Assembly (NCBI GenBank): GCA_021815285.1
Contig: JAKAHE010000093.1
Coordinates: 1-8,088, forward strand
Reading direction: 5' to 3'
Length of the DNA stretch: 8,088 nucleotides
Source: Nitrospirota bacterium
Lineage (GTDB): Bacteria; Nitrospirota; JACRHJ01
Shown here: positions 1 to 4,866 of the stretch, one piece after another
Position numbering within the stretch: the stretch's first letter is position 1
How the letters are laid out: every line of letters starts with the position of its first letter
Notes under the pieces: generated by a model
What the model was told of the DNA's origin: nothing
What the model saw: only the letters and a program-made list of their open reading frames with translations
The model's database searches: none
Made by a program: the position numbers and the translations under genes

Positions 1-11
1 TTTTCTGCATC

Positions 12-38
12 GGAGGGGCGGCCTGCCTCTCCTTTTTT
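12..38 (+). terminator. Rho-independent terminator upstream of the nuo operon
   Basis: An 8-bp stem GGAGGGGC (12-19) pairs with GCCTCTCC (25-32), with one G-U pair, around a 5-nt GGCCT loop. It is followed at once by six T residues (33-38). This is the classic intrinsic terminator layout for transcription on the + strand. It presumably ends a transcript from a gene left of the window and insulates it from the nuo promoter 25 bases downstream. The upstream gene itself is not visible. Confidence 0.8.
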
Positions 39-62
39 GTGCCTTAAAGAGCCTTCTTTTTC

Positions 63-91
63 TTGACAAACCCCTCCCGCACCGGTAAATT
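63..91 (+). promoter_or_regulatory. Sigma70-type promoter for the nuo operon
   Basis: A perfect -35 hexamer TTGACA (63-68) is followed after 17 bases by TAAATT (86-91), which matches the TATAAT consensus at 4 of 6 positions. The predicted transcription start is near 97-100, a short leader before nuoA. It lies directly after the terminator at 12-38 and before the first gene of a tightly packed operon, so it is the natural operon promoter. I found no convincing operator. The -10 box is weak, so a regulator could be involved, but none is evident. Confidence 0.7.
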
Positions 92-117
92 CTATTGAAT
101 ATGCATAACTTATTGCA

Positions 118-600
118 GTGGCGCGATTTTATAGCGCACCTGCGCTGGGAATGGATATGTTATTAACCACCATTGCGTCTGCGGCCACGGGCGCGGGCCG
201 GTCTGCCGGACTCTCGGGCGAGAGGCCTGTGGGGCTTTCGCAGCTTGCGTCTTTCGGCATATACGCCCTGATGGTTCTGGTTATACTTGGTCTCCTGATG
301 TTCCTCACGACATGGCTGGGGGGCAGGAGACCGGACCCTGTAAAGGACATGCCATACGAGTCCGGCGTAATCCCGACCGGCAGCGCTCGTCTCAGGCTCC
401 CTGTGCAGTTCTATCTTGTTGCGATATTTTTCATCATATTCGACCTTGAAGCTGTTTTCGTATATTCCTGGGCCGTCGCCTTCGACCTCCTGGGCTGGCA
501 GGGATTCGCCTGTATTTCCTTCTTTATCGGCGCGCTCCTGATAGGACTCGTCTACATATGGAAAAAGAAAGGGCTTCAGTGGGGGCCGGGGAACCGGTAG
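118..600 (+). CDS. nuoA: NADH-quinone oxidoreductase subunit A
   Basis: Small membrane subunit of complex I, next to NuoH and the quinone chamber, contributing to coupling between the peripheral and membrane arms. The 160-residue frame has three hydrophobic helices at about 47-67, 97-119 and 127-147. The family hallmark is clear: ESGVIPTGSARLRLPVQFYL (81-100), then FDLEAVF with the conserved acidic pair Asp109 and Glu111 in the second helix. E. coli NuoA has 147 residues. The start is uncertain: GTG at 118 gives the longest frame but has no ribosome binding site, ATG at 151 has GGGA too close, and ATG at 157 has TGGGA at a good spacing. The first 13 residues may therefore not be translated. 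It is the first gene of the operon, and its TAG stop is followed after 39 nt by nuoBCD in the same frame. The identification is secure; only the N-terminus is in doubt. Confidence 0.95.
   Translation: MARFYSAPALGMDMLLTTIASAATGAGRSAGLSGERPVGLSQLASFGIYALMVLVILGLLMFLTTWLGGRRPDPVKDMPYESGVIPTGSARLRLPVQFYLVAIFFIIFDLEAVFVYSWAVAFDLLGWQGFACISFFIGALLIGLVYIWKKKGLQWGPGNR
146..150 (+). promoter_or_regulatory. Candidate Shine-Dalgarno for an internal nuoA start
   Basis: TGGGA lies 6 nt before ATG at 157, which would give a NuoA of 147 residues starting MLLTT. The longer GTG start at 118 has no purine-rich stretch upstream. The site is short and could be chance, but it favours 157 over 118. Confidence 0.4.
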
Positions 601-628
601 GCCGGCCTCGGACGCGGCTGCTCAAGAC

Positions 629-635
629 AGGGGGA
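629..635 (+). promoter_or_regulatory. Ribosome binding site setting the TTG start of nuoBCD
   Basis: AGGGGGA ends 4 nt before the TTG at 640, close to the AGGAGG consensus. Between the nuoA stop at 598-600 and 640 there is no in-frame ATG, GTG or TTG, so this TTG is the first possible start of the fusion gene. The next in-frame candidate, GTG at 685, has no such site. Confidence 0.65.
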
Positions 636-639
636 CGCA

Positions 640-3096
640 TTGAATGACGACATCGGCGGCAGGCGGTCTGCCGGCGGCGGGATAGTGCTTGCGTCCTTCG
701 AGGATGTCCTGAACTACGGACTTAACTGGGGCCGGAAGAACAGCCTCTGGCCGATGTTTTTCGGACTTTCCTGCTGCTTTATAGAATTCACCAACACCGC
801 AACGCCCCGCTACGACATCGCGCGCTTCGGCGCGGAGGTGCTCCGTGGTTCGCCCCGGCAGGCGGACGTCATGTTCGTGGCCGGGACGGTTTTTAAAAAA
901 ATGGCCCCGTCCATCCTCCGGCTCTACGAGCAGATGGCCGAGCCGCGCTGGGTGGTGTCGATGGGATCCTGCTCCAATACCGGCGGTATGTACGATGTAT
1001 ACAGCGTTGTACAGGGGATCAACCAGATACTTCCTGTGGACGCATACATCCCCGGATGTCCGCCCCGCCCGGAAGAGGTTATGCATGCCCTGACAATGCT
1101 ACAGGATAAAATTTCAAGGGAGGAAAAGCCGCTTCGCCCCGTCCTGCACATGACGGGCGGTAGCCAGGGGACTACCGGCGGGCCGCTTGTTGACGGCGTG
1201 ACAAAGTCCCGGGACGGCAGGGGCCCCGGATATGAAGGGACGAAGATGCGCGGCACGGAGGTTACCCCGCCCAGGCTCTGGGGAAGCCGCGCGCCCCGCA
1301 TGTGGACTCCGCCCCCCGCGAAGACGCCGATACCGGACAAGATTTCCTCCGTCATCGGTAGCCTAAAGCAGGAGTTCGGCCCGGATACTATAAAAGAAGA
1401 CGCCTCGGCGGGGGACATGGCTACGATAAAAATTCCGCCGGAGCGTATTCCCGACATCCTGAGCTATCTGAAGAAGAAGGCGCCGACAAGGTTCCAGAGG
1501 CTTGAGGATCTTACAGCCGTGGACGATTCCGCCCGTCGGGACAGGGCAGAATATAAGGACTTCACGCTGGTTCACACGCTTTTCTCCTATGACGTCCCCG
1601 GGCACATAAGGATAAAATCGGATCTCTCCGGAGACGCCCCGTCCGTGCCGTCCATAACCGGTGTATGGCCTTCCGCCAACTGGTACGAGCGGGAGGCATA
1701 CGACATGTTCGGGATACGTTTCGAGGGCCATCCATACCTGAAAAGACTAATCATGCCGGACGACTGGGAGGGCCATCCGCTCCGGAAATCCCACCCCTAC
1801 CGGGCGACGGACATGAAACCGTATACGAGAGACGACGCAGCCAGCCACGAGCCGCGGGACATACGGGATTATTTCAACCGTGACAAGGGCGGTGGCGAGG
1901 CTGCCGTCCGAGGCCGGTCAACCGGCGACGGGCCTGACATCGCCTACCTTAACCTGGGGCCCCATCACGTCGGGACGCACGGGATTATACGCTACGCCCT
2001 GAAACTCAGGGGCGAGGAAATCCTCGACATGGCGGTGGACATCGGCTATCACCACCGGGCGGCGGAGAAAACCGGCGAGCGGCAGTCCTGGCATCAATAC
2101 ATCGTATATACCGACCGGGTGGAATATCTTATCGGGTCGAACAATAACCTCGCATACCTTGGCTCCGTTGAGAAACTGCTGGGAGTGAAAGTCCCGGAGC
2201 GCGCGCAGTATATACGCGTGATGCTCTGCGAACTCTTCAGGATTTCGAGCCACCTGGTCTGGCTCGGGACCTTCGCCCACGACGTCGGCGCCATGACCCC
2301 GGTATTCTACTGCTTCCGGGACCGCGAGAGGATAATGGACATAGTCGAACACATCACGGGCGGGAGGCTCCATCCCTCGTGGTTCCGCATAGGCGGCGTC
2401 GCAGACGACCTGCCCGACGGCTGGAAAGAGATGGTGGAGGATTTCGTCCGCGAGTTTCCCTCAAAAATAACAGAATATTCAAGGCTCCTGACCGACAGCG
2501 CGATATTCAAGGCCAGGACGAAGGGCGTGGGCGGCCTGGAGACCTCTCAGGCGATAGACTGGGGCATGACCGGGCCGAATTTACGCGCGTGCGGCCTGGA
2601 ATGGGACTTGCGGAAGAAAATGCCGTATTCCGGATACGAGTCCTTCGAATTCGACGTGCCCGTTGGAAATACCGGGGACTGCTACGACCGCTACCTCGTC
2701 CGTCTTGAGGAGATGCGCCAGAGCGTCAGGATAATCGAACAGGCGGCGCGTGAGATGCCGCCGGGACGGTGGATTTCCGAGGATTACCGCTACTGCATTC
2801 CGCAGAAACGGGACACTCTGCACGACATCGAGAGCCTGATACACCACTTCGTGAACGTAACGCGCGGGCTTACGCCGCCCAAAGGCGAGGCTTATTTCAG
2901 CATAGAATCCCCGAAGGGCGAATACGGCTACTACGTCATCTCGGACGGATTGAATTATCCTTACAGGGTACGGGTGCGCGCGCCGTCGTTTCCGCACATG
3001 CAGATGACGCCCATGCTCTGCCGGGGATGGTTCATATCAGACCTTATAGCCGTCGTGGGCGCTCTGGATTACGTCATGGCGGACATTGACAGGTAA
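640..3096 (+). CDS. nuoBCD: NADH-quinone oxidoreductase fused subunit B/C/D
   Basis: One 818-residue protein carries three complex I subunits. Residues 1 to about 215 are NuoB, which holds the terminal [4Fe-4S] cluster N2; its four ligands are Cys45-Cys46 (GLSCC), Cys111 (SMGSC) and Cys140 (IPGCPPRP). A Pro/Gly-rich linker follows (about 215-232). NuoC spans about 233-415, with its signature at 349-383 (YEREAYDMFGIRF, MPDDWEGHPLRK). NuoD spans about 430-818, contributes the quinone site, and ends in DIDR much as E. coli NuoCD ends in DVDR. His447 and Tyr496 lie 49 residues apart, as do the ubiquinone-headgroup residues His59 and Tyr108 of the bovine 49-kDa subunit. NuoD shares IGYHHR and GERQSWH with E. 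coli NuoCD. The usual GPxHP motif reads GPHHV (440-444). There is no stop or frameshift across the domain joints, so the fusion looks genuine. The TTG start is supported by an AGGGGGA site. NuoCD fusions are typical of E. coli; BCD fusions are rarer but known. The protein is peripheral, on the cytoplasmic side. Confidence 0.96.
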   Translation: MNDDIGGRRSAGGGIVLASFEDVLNYGLNWGRKNSLWPMFFGLSCCFIEFTNTATPRYDIARFGAEVLRGSPRQADVMFVAGTVFKKMAPSILRLYEQMAEPRWVVSMGSCSNTGGMYDVYSVVQGINQILPVDAYIPGCPPRPEEVMHALTMLQDKISREEKPLRPVLHMTGGSQGTTGGPLVDGVTKSRDGRGPGYEGTKMRGTEVTPPRLWGSRAPRMWTPPPAKTPIPDKISSVIGSLKQEFGPDTIKEDASAGDMATIKIPPERIPDILSYLKKKAPTRFQRLEDLTAVDDSARRDRAEYKDFTLVHTLFSYDVPGHIRIKSDLSGDAPSVPSITGVWPSANWYEREAYDMFGIRFEGHPYLKRLIMPDDWEGHPLRKSHPYRATDMKPYTRDDAASHEPRDIRDYFNRDKGGGEAAVRGRSTGDGPDIAYLNLGPHHVGTHGIIRYALKLRGEEILDMAVDIGYHHRAAEKTGERQSWHQYIVYTDRVEYLIGSNNNLAYLGSVEKLLGVKVPERAQYIRVMLCELFRISSHLVWLGTFAHDVGAMTPVFYCFRDRERIMDIVEHITGGRLHPSWFRIGGVADDLPDGWKEMVEDFVREFPSKITEYSRLLTDSAIFKARTKGVGGLETSQAIDWGMTGPNLRACGLEWDLRKKMPYSGYESFEFDVPVGNTGDCYDRYLVRLEEMRQSVRIIEQAAREMPPGRWISEDYRYCIPQKRDTLHDIESLIHHFVNVTRGLTPPKGEAYFSIESPKGEYGYYVISDGLNYPYRVRVRAPSFPHMQMTPMLCRGWFISDLIAVVGALDYVMADIDR

Positions 3097-3102
3097 AAAT
3101 AT

Positions 3103-3570
3103 ATGTTTTCCGACGAACGCATGAAAAAGCTGCGCGAATATGTCGCGTCCCTGGAACACCCGGAGGAGGCGCTGGTAGACCTCATGCACGAGGCCCAGGA
3201 GGCATATGGATACCTCTCTGACGAGGCGGCGGAGAAGGTCGCGGAGATAGCAAACGTCCCGGTTATAAAGGTGGACGAGCTTGCCACATTTTACAGCCTT
3301 ATTTTCCGAAGACCAGTAGGCAGAAAGGTCATCTTCGTCTGCGACAGTATCTCCTGCTGGGTCATGGGGATGGAAAATCTCTTTGAACACCTTAAGGATA
3401 GGCTCGGAATCGACATAGGCGGAACGACTTCCGACGGGGCGTTCACGCTTCTCCCGATATGCTGCATAGGAGCGTGCCACGTCGCCCCGGCGATGATGGT
3501 GGGCGAGAAATTATACGGGAACCTCACGCCGGAGAAGATTGACGAAATCCTGGAAAAGGAGAGAGCGTAG
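3103..3570 (+). CDS. nuoE: NADH-quinone oxidoreductase subunit E
   Basis: Thioredoxin-fold [2Fe-2S] subunit of the NADH dehydrogenase arm, carrying cluster N1a next to the FMN of NuoF. Its 155 residues are near the family's usual length (E. coli about 166). An N-terminal helical part (1-70) includes the family's conserved stretch VPVIKVDELATFYSLI. The cluster ligands are Cys80 and Cys85 (CDSISC, C-x4-C) and Cys121 and Cys125 (CIGAC, C-x3-C). An additional Cys120 sits directly before the third ligand, where E. coli has Val. ATG at 3103 lies 6 nt after the nuoBCD stop; the ribosome binding site is weak (AGG at 3091-3093, inside the end of nuoBCD), which suggests translational coupling. The TAG stop (3568-3570) lies inside a 28-bp palindrome, so the present C-terminus may have been set by that element. 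Identification is secure. Confidence 0.95.
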   Translation: MFSDERMKKLREYVASLEHPEEALVDLMHEAQEAYGYLSDEAAEKVAEIANVPVIKVDELATFYSLIFRRPVGRKVIFVCDSISCWVMGMENLFEHLKDRLGIDIGGTTSDGAFTLLPICCIGACHVAPAMMVGEKLYGNLTPEKIDEILEKERA

Positions 3571-3594
3571 GGGCGCGATTAATCGCGCCCCTAC
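3567..3594. repeat. Perfect 28-bp palindrome between nuoE and nuoF
   Basis: The left arm GTAGGGGCGCGATT (3567-3580) is the exact reverse complement of the right arm AATCGCGCCCCTAC (3581-3594), with no spacer. In RNA it would form a very stable GC-rich hairpin with a small AU-rich loop. It contains the nuoE stop codon and fills most of the 33-nt gap before nuoF. No T-run follows (the next bases are AATTAAAAA), so it is not an intrinsic terminator. From memory, GTAGGGGCG-type palindromes recur as dispersed intergenic repeats in several bacterial groups, so a REP/MITE-like mobile repeat is the leading explanation. A hairpin that tunes mRNA stability or translation of nuoF is the alternative. No second copy occurs in this window. 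Confidence 0.85.
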
Positions 3595-3603
3595 AATTAA
3601 AAA

Positions 3604-4866
3604 ATGCAATTATTACTCACAAAGAATTTCCATCTCGGCCATCCGGCGTCTCTGAAGGAATATGAAGCCTCCGGCGGATATAGCGGGCTTCGCGCCGCGC
3701 TCAAGATGACGCCCGATGATGTAATAAAGACCGTAACCGACTCCGGGCTCAGGGGCCGGGGCGGGGCGGGATTCCCGACCGGAAAAAAATGGAGCCTCAC
3801 GGACAGGAAAAGCCCCGGCCCAAGGTATTTCCTTGTAAACGCGGACGAAATGGAGCCCGGCACGTTCAAAGACCGCTTCCTTATTGAAAACGACCCGCAC
3901 CAGGTTATAGAGGGCCTCCTGATAAGCGGTTATGCCACGGAGGCGGAGAAGGGATATATCTTCATCCGCTACGAGTATTCCGGGGCAGCGCGGGCGCTTG
4001 AGAGGGCCGTAAACGAGGCGAAAAGCGCGGGTTTTATCGGCAAAGATATACTTGGGAGCGGTTTTTCAATGGAAATATCCGTACACAGGAGCGCGGGCCG
4101 ATACGAGTGCGGCGAGGAGACCGCTCTTATGAACGCGCTGGAGGGCAGACGCGCGAACCCGCGCTCAAAACCCCCCTACCCCGCTTCCAAAGGCTTCCGG
4201 ATGAGGCCCACCACCATCAACAACGCCGAGACTGTGGCAAATATCCCGCACATAATGAGTCTGGGGGCGAGCGGCTGGAAGGCCCTTGCGGCATACGAGG
4301 GCGGTGCGGGGACGAAGCTCTATGGCGTCTCCGGGAGGGTAAAAAATCCTGGGCTTTTCGAGCTTCCGACGGGTACGCCGCTCAAGGAGATAATTGAGAT
4401 TCACGGCGGAGGTATGCGGGATGGATATTCTTTCAAGGCGTGTCTGCCCGGCGGGGCCTCGACACCGATTATCGCGCCGGATAAAATGGACGTCCGGATG
4501 GACTTCGACACTGTTTCCAGAATCGGCTCACGCATGGGGACGGGCTGCGTGACCGTATTCGACGACACCTGCTGCATCGTGCGGGCGATGATTAACAATC
4601 TGCTTTTCTTTACTCGCGAATCCTGCGGCTGGTGTACTCCCTGCCGCGACGGGCTTCCGTTCGTCCATAATATTCTCCAGCGTATCGAGGCGGGCGTCGC
4701 CGATATGGACGAGCTTGGCGTGCTTGAGGAGAACTGCGAGACTATTTATCCGAATTCGTTCTGCGCATTTGCGCCCGGCGCGGTTGACCCGGTCAGGAGT
4801 ATGTTGAGGCTCTTCCGGGAAGAGGTGGAGAAGCATATAAAAACGAAACGGTGTCCGATTGCCTAA
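3604..4866 (+). CDS. nuoF: NADH-quinone oxidoreductase subunit F (NADH/FMN-binding)
   Basis: Catalytic entry point of complex I: it binds NADH and FMN and passes electrons to [4Fe-4S] cluster N3. The 420 residues are close to the family length (E. coli 445). The glycine-rich nucleotide/FMN loop GRGGAGFPTG is at 51-60. NADEMEPGT (79-87) carries the acidic residues lining the NADH site, in the E. coli variant with Met. CGEETAL (169-175) is also conserved. N3 ligands are Cys341, Cys344 and Cys347 (SCGWCTPC) plus Cys387 (FCAFAPG). ATG at 3604 follows A-rich sequence with no adjacent Shine-Dalgarno; the nearest purine-rich site (AAGGAG, 3556-3561) lies on the far side of the 28-bp palindrome, 42 nt away. 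The 3' end overlaps nuoG by 8 nt. The protein belongs to the soluble NuoEFG module on the cytoplasmic side. Identification is secure. Confidence 0.96.
   Translation: MQLLLTKNFHLGHPASLKEYEASGGYSGLRAALKMTPDDVIKTVTDSGLRGRGGAGFPTGKKWSLTDRKSPGPRYFLVNADEMEPGTFKDRFLIENDPHQVIEGLLISGYATEAEKGYIFIRYEYSGAARALERAVNEAKSAGFIGKDILGSGFSMEISVHRSAGRYECGEETALMNALEGRRANPRSKPPYPASKGFRMRPTTINNAETVANIPHIMSLGASGWKALAAYEGGAGTKLYGVSGRVKNPGLFELPTGTPLKEIIEIHGGGMRDGYSFKACLPGGASTPIIAPDKMDVRMDFDTVSRIGSRMGTGCVTVFDDTCCIVRAMINNLLFFTRESCGWCTPCRDGLPFVHNILQRIEAGVADMDELGVLEENCETIYPNSFCAFAPGAVDPVRSMLRLFREEVEKHIKTKRCPIA

Noticed and set aside
91..100. ATTC-TATT-GAAT inverted repeat near the -10 box
   Set aside because: Arms of only 4 bp; too short to support a regulatory site.
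102..117. TGCATAACTTATTGCA as an operator palindrome near the transcription start
   Set aside because: Only the outer TGCA boxes are symmetric; the inner positions mismatch, which is little better than chance.
3567..3603. The nuoE-nuoF hairpin as a rho-independent terminator
   Set aside because: No T-run follows on the + strand (AATTAAAAA instead) and the operon clearly continues. On the - strand the bases after the stem are not T-rich either.
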